DNA from: Pelecanus crispus
Taxonomy: Eukaryota > Chordata > Aves > Pelecaniformes > Pelecanidae
Direction: 5' to 3'
DNA: 64,000 bases
NCBI RefSeq assembly: GCF_030463565.1
Contig: NC_134662.1
Span: forward strand, 2,728,001-2,792,000
Part shown: positions 1-12,900 of the stretch, in pieces
How positions within the stretch are numbered: the first letter of the stretch is position 1
Layout of the letters: each line of letters begins with the position of its first letter
Notes under the pieces: generated by a model
What the model saw: only the letters and a program-made list of their open reading frames with translations
Database searches by the model: none
Told to the model about the DNA's origin: nothing
Position numbers and translations under genes: made by a program

Positions 1-3000
1 ATGGCAGTCTTTGTGCTGGGGCATCATTTGGCTTGTTCAGCTTCTCTGAGCTGTGAAGGCCTTTGAACGTAAAAAGAAGACATCATCTGGAGATGAAGGT
101 ATGAAAACAAAGGTGGATGGGAGCTTTTCTTCCAGGTCCATGTGCAACCACAGACAAGTCGTATCCTTCCCTTGTCTCACTTCCCTCTGCTGTAATTAAA
201 AACAAGCTGATCTCCTATCGCGCAGGGAGAGAAGTGGGCAGTGTAGCATCAGTGATTCACCTGACTTTTATGAAAGAATCAGTGATTTTTGAGGTGTCTT
301 TTATCAGGGCAGGACCAAAGCATTCTGTGACTTCACAGTTACCAGACATTTTGTGACAAGAAGGGTGACAACGGCAAGTAGGTCTGTGCCATGCCCTTGC
401 AGTGTCTCCAAGTTGCCAACAGCTGGAGCCATCCAGCAGGACGGAGATCTTGAAAATGCAAACCTGCCCTTTCCCCAAACACGGAGCAGGTCTGAGTGCT
501 GCAGTAGCTCATCTCAGCAAAGGCTGCGTGGAGCCAGCTGCCGTGGAGCCTGCTCTTCCCTCAGGCTGGCCCTCTCTCTCTGCCTAGTGCTTCTGGTTCT
601 GCCTTCTTTGCTATGCAGCAATACCTAAGGCCCAGAAAGCAGCCAAACCCAAGCAGCTTAACTGCTGACCAGGCTCACGGGAGAGAGGACAGCCCAGCAG
701 CAAAGCAGGAGTCCCCCTGGCAGCACTGAGCCATGCCCTGAGGAACCTCACAGGCAGCACTTCTTGGGGAGAGAGGAGAAAATATCCAGTGCTAGCTTTG
801 AAAATATACTTTTGCATTGGTTCAGTAAATTACTTACGGGTATGATACAAAGGTCAGTGAGCACAGAACTGTCTTAGTCATGTAGTTGCTGTGCTGCTGA
901 ACAAAATGGAAGTGCCTAGATAGCTGAAAGAGATAGAAAGGTCAGTACACGCTTGTGATATCACAGTGCAATTGATAAATAGGCATGTACTGGTGATAAG
1001 ATAGGTTGGAACAAGATAGATCTGCATTGGTGATATGATGGAGTGTTACATAGTGTTGATCAGACATGACTACTGATACTTTATCATGTCTCATGTTATC
1101 ACAGCGGGTGCTTAGTTAGAAGATGAAGTTCATCTTTTCACTTGCAAGATGGAGAGTGAAAGAATCAGAAGAGCTTTAAAGATTCAGGTAAACCAGAGGA
1201 AAATAAGGCGAGTGGAGAGAAGGAGGTAAGGAGAGGTCATCAAGAAAAGAGAGGATTTGAGGAAGTTTATGGGAGAGCAGAAGCAGCCATAGAGCACTGA
1301 GCTCTGAGTCTGTGCTAACTACAGCCTGTGCCTTTATCTTATCAGTGACACAGCTCTTGCTTGAACACCCAGTGCCTCTGGGATCAGTCAGCAAAAGGAC
1401 TGAAAGGTCCAGCAAAGTGTTTCAATATTTGGGCCTACAGCAGTGGGCGAGGAGAGGGGGCAGAGCTGAATATATCCGTGCTGTGGATGGGGAAGAAGAA
1501 AGGCTATTTTGGTCTGCAGGGCCACTGCACTGTGCGACCCGGAGATGTGTCTTACTGAGGGGGCTGAGCCCCTTCTGCGATTGCAGACTGGGGGTGCCCA
1601 GGAGGGATGCAGTGCCTAACGTCAAAGGAGATCCCCCTCAGGGGTGACTGTCAGACCTCGCACATGCCAAAAGCAGGAGTCACAAAGATGCAAGAGTCAC
1701 AGAGCCCTGTGACTGCAGGTCCTGGTTGTCTCACTCCCTTTTTCCCCCACAGCAACTCCTGACATTTTGCGATGCTTTTGGAACAGCCAGAGCAACATCC
1801 ACAGCCTAGATGGCTTTCCGGAGGAGAAGCCCCTGCCCCTTACTCTTGTGGCATGCTCTCGAGGGATTTATGTTCTGTCTGTCAGGGTGTGTACACACAC
1901 ACTCACTTGAAATTGTCTCCAACTAAACCAGAAGCTGCTCTGGGGATATGACTTCTCTGGTCCTTTCCTTCCCCATTTGAAAAAATACCAGCAACCAGTT
2001 AGCTGAAAATTTAATATGAGAAATCATTTCAAACCGGAAAATGGATTTGTTTTGAAAGAAAAGTCTAAACAAAATATTTTGGCAGTGGTTTTCAAGCAGT
2101 AAGCACATCAAACCTTCTCTTTTCTAGCAAAATGTCTGCTTTCTCTGGGAGGAAAACATGACACAGGAGAAATTTTTTTTTTTTCTGTCTCTGCCACTAA
2201 CTGAACAAACAGGAACAAGCCACTTTCTCTTCTGACACCTCTGTTTTCCCCTCTACTGGTAGGGATAGTAGTTCTCAAGCATACAGGACAAGCTAATGGG
2301 ATTGAGAGAGAAAACGCTTTGGCGCATTAATAGTTGGTATCACTGGAGGTTGTAGCCTAAGTAAGGAGAGGGGAACACTCTTGGTTTTCACCAGACCTAG
2401 GTTCTCTGAATGCTTAAACAGGCTGTACTAAGAGAGTAATTTAGGCCTCATAGCTGAACGCTCCCCAGGAACTGTTGTCTTCAGATCAAATCCACCTCCC
2501 ATTAAGGTTTTAGATAAGAGCTGTGCTCTGGCCTGGGCTGTAACTGTTTATTTTACCTCCAGGACAAGGTACTCTGTGTGAGCTACTGTGTGGCTTTCAG
2601 ATAGCAGAAGATGGTGAGAGATAAGCTTTTCTATTCACTGTATCTCAGGGTTCTGATCTTCTGCTTCCCACACTTCCCCAGCCTTCACAACCACTCTGCT
2701 CTCTGCGACAGTGCAGACCACAGTCCCCCCAGCACCGGTAATCCACTGCATCTGGGGGCGGGGGTAGACCAGGACAAGCCTTAATACGTGGGTTTCCACA
2801 GTGGACTTAGCTGAGCAGCTGTGTATGCCACTAGCTGCAAGAAAGCTGCAAGAAAGCTCCAGCTCTGCAGCGAAGCCAGCCCGAGGGTGACCAGGTTGGT
2901 GACTCTGCGGAGTTGTGGAGAGCATCAAGGAGGGAAACCCCAGCCTAGTGGAGGGAAATTACAATTATTTTCTTGTCAGCTTGAAGCACTTGCAAACATT

Positions 3001-3051
3001 TATGATAGTTCAACAGTCTGAGTAATAGGTATGTTAAAAAATATAGACTAC
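1..3051. other. Sequence beyond the ZAP70 3' end, no gene recognised
   Basis: Open frames here are short, overlap on both strands and resemble no protein family I know. Apart from a MIR-like remnant near 2.2 kb and short T-runs nothing is identifiable. A 3'UTR or intron of a neighbouring gene cannot be excluded. Confidence 0.5.
2175..2285 (+). repeat. MIR-like SINE fragment
   Basis: The run tctgccactaactg, then aagccactttctcttctgac, then cctctgttttcccctctac and ggatagtag follows the order of the MIR core (small-exon-like box, 'cacttcctct', 'cctcagtttcccc', 'aatgggaataa'). It is diverged, as expected of an ancient amniote SINE. Confidence 0.5.
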
Positions 3052-3057
3052 TTTATT
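3052..3057 (-). terminator. Candidate ZAP70 polyadenylation signal (AATAAA)
   Basis: The first AATAAA I find downstream of the ZAP70 stop on the minus strand. It would give a 3'UTR of about 0.78 kb. The choice rests on position and hexamer only; no clear GU-rich element follows. Confidence 0.35.
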
Positions 3058-3836
3058 TACAGGGTGACCAATTTTCAGGCTTGAAAAGCAAGATGTTCAC
3101 TTCAGTAGCACAGAGGGGCCAGATGGCATCCAGGAGGTGAGCAATGAGTCCTGGGAGTTTAGTTGTTTCAGGAGCCATAACCAGCTGTGACAGTGCAGTG
3201 GGCATGTACACTGTGCCCTACGCTGAACAGGCACAGGCAGTGCCCTGGGGTGTAAGAGCTGTGGCTGGCAGGGTGCGAGGAGGACAAAGCAGTGGCACCG
3301 TGCAGCCCTGCCCCACTGCTTCTCCCCGGCTCTGCTGGGAGCAAGCAGCACACCAGCTGCTTCTTGCCTTAAGCCAAGGGGAAGGGGAGTCGATGGCTCC
3401 TTGTCCTGTGTCCCACCCATGCAAACCTCACCAGAAATGTGTACTTGGGTGGTTTCCTGTGAAAGAACTATTTTTTAAAGGATCTGGAAAAATCCCGGTC
3501 TGCTGGAGCCAACACAGTTCATCCTTAGTGAGCCTGGTAGGCATTAAGCTCTGAAGTTCTGGGATAGTTTTGGAAGTGGGTAAGAAGGAACTATAATACT
3601 GTCTGTACTGTCCTGTGCTGGGTCAGGCTGCAGATGTAAATCATGGCCGGCTGTTTGGAGACACAAGGCGCAGTTGAGTGCCCTCGTCTGCTCTGACAGC
3701 ATCGTCTCCCAGGTTCTTAGTTCTGGAACTACTTGAGAAACAAAACCGGCATTTGAGAGATTAAAGCAAAAATTCGCAAAGAGCCTTTCCATGTCCCATG
3801 CAGGAAGGGTGTCTGTTGAGAAGTAGAGAGGGAAAC

Positions 3837-3960
3837 TCAAGGAGGGGTTGCTTTTGACTTGTCCTCTGTCTCTGGCCCATTTTCTGTCTTGTTAGCAATA
3901 CTGTAGTAGTAGGAGCGGATTATGTTTTCCACAGCAACAAATCCTGGACGCTCTTCCCAT
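3837..3960 (-). CDS. ZAP70: ZAP70 coding exon 12: C-terminus and stop
   Basis: Completes Lys569 and encodes 570-609, [16 protein letters not shown] followed by a short variable hydrophilic tail ending KATPP and TGA at 3839-3837. Acceptor tgcccttgcag|ATGGGAAG. The tail differs from mammals, which is normal for this region. Confidence 0.95.
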
Positions 3961-6900
3961 CTGCAAGGGCAGAAAGGAACAAATAGAGTCAACAGAAAGG
4001 ACAAAAGTGGACTGATGCAACGAGAAGATACCAAGCGCAGAAGAACCTGGGAAGAACAGCAGCCCAGTTGTGCCAGGGCTTAGGAGGGCAGCTGAGACTT
4101 TTCTGGGATGGAGAGGGGCAAAGGCACAGAAGCTCTGACATCTTCCAGGGTTGGTACAGGCAAATGGAGGGGTATGATAATAAAGAACTAGGTGCATCAT
4201 TCATCATAGACTGTGGAATGAGACCAAGGCAGGAGACACTGTTTGCTTTGTGTTGCCACCATCCAGACAGTGTGTGCTGTTCTGATGGACCTGCTGCCCA
4301 GAAAAGAGTTGAGCTAGTGAAAGCCTTACTTGTAGGTCCAGCACTGCTGCATGAGGGTGTACATCTCTGCTGGGCAGTCCGTGGGGCAGTCCATGCGCTT
4401 CCCTTGCTCTATGAAGCTGATGACCTCTGGGCCTTTCATTTTCTAGGAAGGATCAAGTGGGAAAATGCTTTAATGTTCTTGGAGCTGGCACCAGGATTAG
4501 AATCATAGAATCATAGAATCATAGAATCATAGAATCATAGAATCATAGAATCATAGAATCATTTAGGTTGGAAAAGACCTTTAAGATCATCCAGTCCAAC
4601 CATTAACCTACACTACCAAGTCTACTCTAAGGCAATCAAGGGTAGACTAGACTAAACCATGTCCCAAAGTGCCACATCTGCCCGTTTTTTGAACACTTCC
4701 AGGAACGGTGACTCCACCACCTCTCTGGGCAGCCTGTTCCAATGCTTGACCACCCTTTCCGTAAAGAAATTTTTCCTAATTTCCAACCTAAACCTCCCCT
4801 GGTGCAGCTTAAGCCCATTTCCTCTCGTCCTATCGCTAACTACATGGCAGAAGAGCCCAGCACCCACCTCAGTACAACCTCCCTTCAGGTAGTTGTAGAG
4901 AGCGCTAAGGTCTCCCCTCAGCCTCCTCTTCTCCAGGCTAAACAACCCCAGTTCCCTCAGCCTCTCCCCACCAGCCCTGTGCTCCAGACCCTTCACCAGC
5001 CTTGTTGCCCGCCTCTGAACACGCTCCAGCACCTCAAGGTCTTTCTTGTATTGAGGGGCCCAAAACTGGACACAGTATTCCAGGTGCAGCCTCACCAGCG
5101 CCCAGTACAGAAGAGACAGACTAGAGCTGGGCCTGGGTAATGTTTTCCATCCATGCACCACACACCCCGTACAGTCACTGTTTTCAACCCCGGCACCCAG
5201 CAGTGGTGTCTCGCGTTGCGGCCAGCCCAGCCTGCAGACCCCATCCCAAGCCTGAGCAGAGCAGTGGCTGAGCAACTGATTTTTCAGCTCTGCAAGTGAG
5301 CAGAAGGGTCAAAGAGAAGACCTGCTTTGATTCAAACCCAGATTAATTTGTTTTGTTTGCTGTTCCTTCTCCCTTAAATGATCACAAAGCTGCAGGGTCC
5401 AAACAATCCAATTTGTGCCTTTCGTAAAGTGGAAGTGAGCCTGTCTCCTCTCCCGTCTGTTCAACAGTGGGAAGAACACCCGCTCAAAGAAATAGTAATT
5501 GTAGTTTCAGTGTGTGTCGGCCTGTTATAGAGCGTGAGACTAGACTGTGGCATCCGTCCATGATGGGCCCAGCTCTGCCTCACCTTGTATGGTTTCTGCC
5601 CGTAGCTGAAGGCCTCCCACATGGTCACGCCGTAGCTCCATACATCACTCTTGCTGGAGAACTTGTGATAGAGGACACACTCCGGGGCATACCATTTCAA
5701 GGGCCACTTTCCTGCTGTCCTGGCCTGTAGCAAAGCAAAGAGGAACACTTCCACCCTGAGACACAGACTGCTCTGAGCTGAAACAGAATTCTGCTTCGCT
5801 AAATGTTTGTGTCAAATGCAATCCCATGCTGCTGAAAAAATTCCCTTGCCCTGGTCTGGGAGCTCAAGGCCCTGAGCCCTGAGCCCCAAACCCCGGCCCA
5901 GGCCCTGCTGTCTCACTGGCCCTGCTCAGCCATCCCTGGGTGCAGGATGCTGTCTCGTGGTGCCACCCTCCTCCCACACCCCAGCCCCAGGGCTCAGTGC
6001 AGTTGTGCACTGGTGCACGCTGCTGGGAAGATCAGCCCTGGCTCGCTCTTCATCACCTCCTCTTCCCTGCTCTCTGCTCTGGCTCCCCTCCTGTCTCCTC
6101 TCTCCTGTCACCCCACTGCACTGCACCCCCCTCGCTGCCTCTGCATCTGTCTGAATTCCCTCCTGGCCATGCGGAGCTTTGCAAAGCCCCTTTTAATGTC
6201 ACAGCAGTGAGGCCAGCCAGAGCGTGATGTGGTCATGCAGCAGGGCTCCTGGGAAGAGTCCAGACCCCCTGCCTCTGGGGGTCTCAGCCCCCCAATTAGG
6301 AGGGCTCCTGCTAGCTATCTGGCTCCTTTGCTGTGCTTACACTTACCTTGTAGTAGCTGTCATCAGCGCCAAGAGCCTTGGAGAGTCCAAAGTCACTGAT
6401 CTTGGCATAATGCTGGTTGACCAGCAGGACATTTCTGGCTGCCAGGTCCCTGTGGACGAAGTTTTTTTCCTCCAAGTACTTCATCCCCATGGATACTTGG
6501 TGCATTAGCTCCACAATATTGCTGACTGAAATCTCATCTCTGGGGAAGATGAAAGGACAATGCAGTAATAAAGGACCTGCCGTTACCCCGTACACCACAG
6601 CCCCCTCCAAGCATTCTAGCTGCAAGGGAGAATGAACGTGGACATCTCTGCTCCAGAAGCATCAGTCCCTATTATCTCACATGAAAAGACATTTCTTTCT
6701 GCTGTTAACAGATTCCCTCCACCTACAAAGCCAGGCTCCCCTGGCAGAAGAGAGTTTGATGAGAAGTGCAGAAAATCAGCCAGCCACATTTTATTCAGTA
6801 CTCACTTCTTGGAAGACAAGAACTTGTTGAGTGGCCCTCCAGAAGCCATCTCCATCACGAGCATCAGGGACTCTGCCTCGCAGACCCCAATCATGCGGAC

Positions 6901-9900
6901 AATGTAGGGGTTGTCCAGCTGATGCATGATCTGGGCTTCCTTCATCATTTCATCCTTCACTGTTTTCTCATTGTTGCTTTTCAGCACCTTTATGGCCACA
7001 TCAATCTGCTTCCTGCACAGGGTGCAAGAAGAACACACATAAGGTGAATTAAACAGCCATGGAATCATGTATCACATGTATCACAGCCAGGAATGCAAAC
7101 CACTTCTCACGTGATACTGTTTGATGTCTCAACGGCAATCTCAGTAGCCTGTTTTGGCAAAGCCCTGCACAATACTGGTATCCCAGGCCTGCTAGAAGGC
7201 CAAAGAGAAAAGGGCCACCTTACCCTTATAAGTGTAGGCCAGTATTTGCCATCTGAAGGTGCATTACTTCACACACTGAGCTCTGTATCATCATTGCCAT
7301 TTTTCAAGAGGGAAACTCAGGCACAAAGTGGGCAAAGGCCATCTTTGTGGACTCATAGACAACCAGCAACAGAGCCAAGGATTGCACGTCTCCTCAGTCT
7401 TACTTCTGTGCCCTGACATGGACCAAGGTGACCTCAGAAGCATGGACTTGCTCCTCTGAGCCCAGCAAATGCCTTCAGAAGTGGCAGTCTTATGCCCGGG
7501 AGTGTGCAGTGCAGATTACACTCTCAGGGCAACAAGGCTGTCACCAAAAGTCTGGAAAGTCATCACTGACCTTCCAGAGTATCTCTTATACCTCCACCCC
7601 ATTACCACTGTGGGGTCCATCTAGCTAGAAACAGCTAGAAGTGTCTGAGCTCAGCATGGAGCACCTTCCTCCCGCTTCCTCGGCATCCTTCAGGACGGCA
7701 CTCACTTTCTCATTTTGTAGACTCCTTTCTTGACACAGCCAAAGTTTCCTGCCCCCAGTTCCACTTCATCGATCATCAGGTGGTCCCTCTTCAGGAAAAG
7801 CTTCTTATCCTTCAGTTCTTCAGGGTCACTGTATGGGCTCTCGTAGACGCTGGTGTCCATGGGTAGCAGGCGTGACTTTCTGGCACCTTTCCAAGATACA
7901 GTTTTTTATAGCTGTAAACAACAATATCCTTCCCCATCCCTCTCTCCCTCACTTGTTGGGAAGCTTTTCTCTAGGGAAGGTTTTCTCTAGTCTCTTGGCC
8001 AATTTTCCTTCAAGCTCCAGCATTCAAGCCTCCCTCCTGGGCATCTCCCTTCCTTTCACAACCCATGGCCTCTCCTAGTTACAGCTGCTAAAGGAGCCAG
8101 GATGGGGAGAGGTGTTTGAGCATTCCCACTCCACACCTCAGACCCTGCAGGACCTGGGCATGTGCAGACTTCACCCCACTGAAATGTAACTGAATACACT
8201 GAGTATTTAGTAGGCAGAATGGAAGACAGGGAATGGGCCAGGTCTTGATTTACTGGGTATGATGGGGAATGGGACAGGGCTTGATTCACTGGGTGCTGGG
8301 TGTGGGCAAGCAGTTTTGCCCTGAAACAGGTGGGATGCTCCTGGGTGCCTTTGTAAGCAAGGGGCTTTGTAGCACAGCTCTTTGACCAGAAGGTGATACA
8401 GACGTGTCAGGTAAACCCCATGGTTCCTGTGGCATCCCCAGGTCCTCTCTCCTCCTGTTAGGGCGAGAGGGCTTTCAAAGATGCTCACCTACAGGCTCTG
8501 GCGTGTATCCATCCGCATTGAGAGGACCAAGGTTTCTCTGGAAAAGAAATGGGGATAAAGTGGATAATGCAGCCAGGGGAAAAGTGCTTCAGTCTGAAAT
8601 GGGAGAGGAGAGGGACGGGGAGCTTCTGCAGCCCACAGAGCCCCAGCTGGTGACTTCCTCTAAAAGGCCCTGAGGTGGGCACAAGAGATTGGAGCAGTAT
8701 CAAGCCAACTTTTCCCTTCCAGTCCCGGCTGCCAGGTACCCCCACTGTAGGGATCAGATCCTGGGGGGATTCATTGCCACGGAGCCTGAATGCAGCATCA
8801 CCCTTCAGTAACCCAGCTTGTGGGCTGTGCAGGGTGAGGTGCTGAGGGCTCTGTGTTTACCCAAGCAGTGAGGGCACACATACAGGGCTGCATTGTGTTC
8901 TCTGCCCCCTCTGCTTTCCCCATCCCAAAGTGACATGTCTCCTACAGCAGCAGGGATCATCCCAGAGAAGTCTCTGCAGCTTGTTTTGAGACAGGGAGAG
9001 AAGGGAACCCTGGAGGCAGCTCAGCTTGCAGCCAGCACACCTGCCTGCCTGAAGAGTGGCCCCCGTGAGCACACACGGACACTGTAAACAGCCACTGTCC
9101 CAAAAGCAGACAGCGACAAAGCAGTGTGGTACACATTTGTCCAGCACAGCTTTGAACACCAGTGCTGTTTGCAGCAGAGTTGCTGCAACATGAGAGCCCA
9201 CAGCAGATTGTGAAAGGTCTCTGAGAAGATGGGTGAATGCTCAGGCCTTTATTTAGCCTCCTCTGGGCTCTGGGATGGGCTTCTCATATAGCCCAAACTA
9301 GCTGGTTTCAACACTGCTCAGCACTCGGAGCAGTGACTGAGCGCAGACATACCCTGAGGCCAGGGACGCAGAGGGAGCACAAAGACCTGGCCGGTGGCCA
9401 GTGGCCAGCAGCAAGGCTGAGTTCCCAGAATCCGACCACGTCTTCCTCGCTCCTGCCTGGCAAGGAGGGCAGGGGGAGAAGGCTCCCCGAGGACAGGCCC
9501 ACATGTTGCAAGGAGCACAGTATGAATGGAAACCATTTTCAGCTCTAATGGTAGCTGTGCCCAGCTATTCCTCATCCCCATCCAAACTGGAAAGAGAACA
9601 ACATTGCAGCTGGGCTTAATATATTCCATTTGAGTTACTGACTTTTAGAGAAGAGCAGAGTTTGATCAGCAAGCTTGAAATGCAATAACGTTAAACTACT
9701 AAGGTACCAGTAAACAGATCCTCCCCAAAACTTACGCTCACGGAGGGGTGGGTTGGTGGAACCGGTGCTGCAGATGCTGTGAATCAGGAGAGAGAAGTTG
9801 TTATTAAGAGTCTGCCTATGCCCCAAGGAGGATCAGAGCATCAGTCCTTGAAGGGCTGTGTGGATGCCTGGGTCTGATCCGCTCCCCTGCAAAGGCCAGT

Positions 9901-12900
9901 TTCCCCAACTTTAGCCAGAAAAGGTGTGGAAATGTGCCTGGGTGTGGGCGTTATTCCCACAGTCCTACAGTCTCCATGGGTCCCAGGGACTGGCTGAGCT
10001 GTAGCCCAGAGCCCCCTGCCCAGGAGAGCAGGGGTCCCACAGGCAGACTCTGAAGTGATGTTTGTGATACTTGGGCCAGGACCAAGTGACCCATGGTTTT
10101 GAGCGTTCAGCTCAAGAGACCCACCAGGAGCCAGACTTGCAGAACATGTTGTTTCCTGCTGCCTAAAAAGCAAGTCATTTTTCAGACGCCGTCTGCTTGG
10201 CACCAGAAGTCCCTAATCCATTTGGAGCACCAATTCCCCCATCTGCTCCTGTCTTTGGGCCACCCTAGGCCAGGCGTGGAGAGCGGCCACTTTCAGCAGA
10301 CAACGTGATGTGAGACTCGCCCAGTTTGCCAGAGGAGCAGAGACCCCACCGTTCCCTCACCGCCAGGGTCTGAGCAAGGTTGGTCACAGTAAAGGAAACT
10401 TGGTTTGGTGCTGCTCAAACTGGCCTCACTCGGTGGTAAACTGAGGCCAGGGATGGCACTGAGAGATGTCGTCTCACCTGGCATGTTGGGGTTGGGGCAG
10501 GTTTCCCTCAGGTAGAAAATTAGCCCATCCGGTTTGAGTTTTAGGTACTCCACCAACTGGGAAAGGAATCGGAGGAAAAAGAGATTATTGCAAGGAGAAA
10601 ACAATCTCTCTTTTTTGCAGGCAACTTGTGTGGCTTATGGTAATGATTTCTCTCAGATTTATGGCAGACAGGGACTCAACTACTTCTGTCTCTCCTCTCC
10701 TATTCCTGCACTCAGGGATCTCCTAGAGCAAGTACCTGCATACCTGGATCTCTGCCAGAGCTGGGAAGAACTTGGGAAGTTAGATAAGGACCACAGAAAG
10801 ACAAAAGGAAAATCTCCAGTAGGAGAGCTGGGCAGGGCATTTTCAGTGTAATGTTATTGTTGTCCCAGCCAGAAAGGTTTTTAAGTCATGTCGTGTTTGA
10901 TAAAGCCTGAGAGAAACCTTTTGCTTTCCCAGAGGAACCCCCGGGTTAGCTCTGTGGATTCTGGGCAGTTTTTCACTGCAACAGCTGCTGGTTCAAGCAC
11001 AGTGGGGACTTGACTCTGGCTGGAGACAACCAGACCAGCCCCTGGCCACCAGACCAGCCCCTGGCCACCAGACCAGCCCCTGGCCACCAGACCGCAGGGG
11101 AGACGAGGTTTTCTCTTCCCCTCCTGTCTGGCTCAGATTTCATCTGCAGTTGGGAGCCTGGCATGGTTCTGTTTCCATAAAAATGCCCCAAAGTCTTTGT
11201 TTTCAATCAAATTCAGAGTGAAAACAGTCCTGGGAATTTAAAAAATTCAGCAAAACAGAGTTACCATCCCCCAGCCAGCCCTGCCCAGGAGGAAGCGCTG
11301 GTATCCGTCCCCTGGAGCAGGTCCGAGTTGTGTGCCACGGGGCAGAGCTGGGCTCCGGAGGGGCATGCAACTCCCCAGCAGTGCCAAGAGCTGCTGGGCC
11401 ATGTGTCACATTCCCTAAAAGCCCTGCCCCACCCTCATGAGGACTGCTGGGGCATTACAGCCATCTCCACTTCCCAAAGCCCCTGACTCCCAGGGGTGAT
11501 AGGATGTTGTCCTGGTTTCAGCTGGGATAGAGTTAATTTTCTTCCTAGTAGCTGGCATAGTGCTGTGTTTTGGATTTAGTGTGAGAATAATGCTGATAAC
11601 ACACTGATATTTTAGTTGTTGCTAAGTACTGCTCATGCTAGTCAAGGACTTTTCAGCTTCCCACGCTCTGCCAGGTGCACAAGGAGCTGGGAGGGGGCAC
11701 AGCCAGAATAGTTGATCCAAACTGCCCCAAGGGCCATTCCATACCATACGGCGTCATGGGCAGTATAGAAACTGGGAGGGGTTGGCCGGGGAGCAGCGAT
11801 CGCTGCTCGGGGACGGGCTGGGCATCGGTCGGCGGGTGGTGAGCAATTGCATTGTGCATCACTTGCTTTGTATATTATTATTACTATTATTATTATATTG
11901 TTATTATTATCATTACTATTTTACTTTATTTCAATTATTAAACTGTTCTTATCTCATCCCAGGAGTTTTCTCACTCTTACTCCTCTGATTCTCTCCCCCA
12001 TCCCACCAGGGCAGGGGGAGTGAGCGAGCAGCTGTGTGGTGCTTAGTGGCTGGTTGGGGTTAAACCATGACAGATTCATCTCCTGGCACTTGGATCTTCC
12101 ATCATGTAAAGATTCTGGCAGCTGGCTCAAGACTTCCGGCCTTGCCTACTCTTTGCACAGAAGTCAGTCACTTGGAAAATAAAGTGGCAATCTGCACGCA
12201 ACAGTTTTGCCGGTCCAGGAGCAGCGTGGGGGACGCGCGGGAGGGACAGACTGGGATGAGCGATCTCGTCAGGGCTTGCTGCAGGCAGAGGGCCGAGGTG
12301 CGTGCTGTGGCTGAATGTGTGATGTTTGCTGATGGGGTGCAAGTGTAATTAATATAACCATGTCAAGTATCCTGGCTTAAAGCTACAAATTAAAAGCACC
12401 AATCCTCTTGTTTCCTTGGAGAGGCACCACACTGGTGTAAGGCATGAAGGCAGTGGTAAAAACAGCAGTATTTCAGAGCTGCTGTGATATCCCAGACTTA
12501 GATCTACTTAGCTAGGAGTGCACAGAAATGAATGCAATGAGGTAAGCTGACAGCCAGCCAGACCCAGGGAATGTAAGGGTTTTCTGGAAGGGGCTACAAC
12601 CACCCATGTACAGTCTTAAAGCCTTTAAAGCTCCACATGGCCCTTCCTGTCCCTCAAGGCATGGGCAGCTGTAACAAGGCAAAAGTGCCTTCGCTTTATT
12701 AGGACAGCAGCAGTCAGCATCCCACGGTACGGTACCTGCCAGAGCGTGTCGAACTTGGTCCCCTCGGGGATGGAGTACTTGCCAGACTTGTCCTGGTCTA
12801 TCCGATAGTGATACACTGTTTTGCCATAGATGAGGGAGAGAGCATAGGCACCGTTCTCCTTCCTTTCTCTCAGCCTGGTAGGAAGGAGAACTATTAAAAA

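Noticed and set aside
1120-1136. AAGATGAA-G-TTCATCTT palindrome as an operator-like site
   Set aside because: A single 8-bp inverted repeat is expected by chance in 64 kb and has no context.
4652-5275. 207-codon minus-strand frame as a host gene
   Set aside because: Its sequence is the C-terminal end of CR1 ORF2 and it ends in the CR1 octamer tail; it is a LINE fragment inside a ZAP70 intron.
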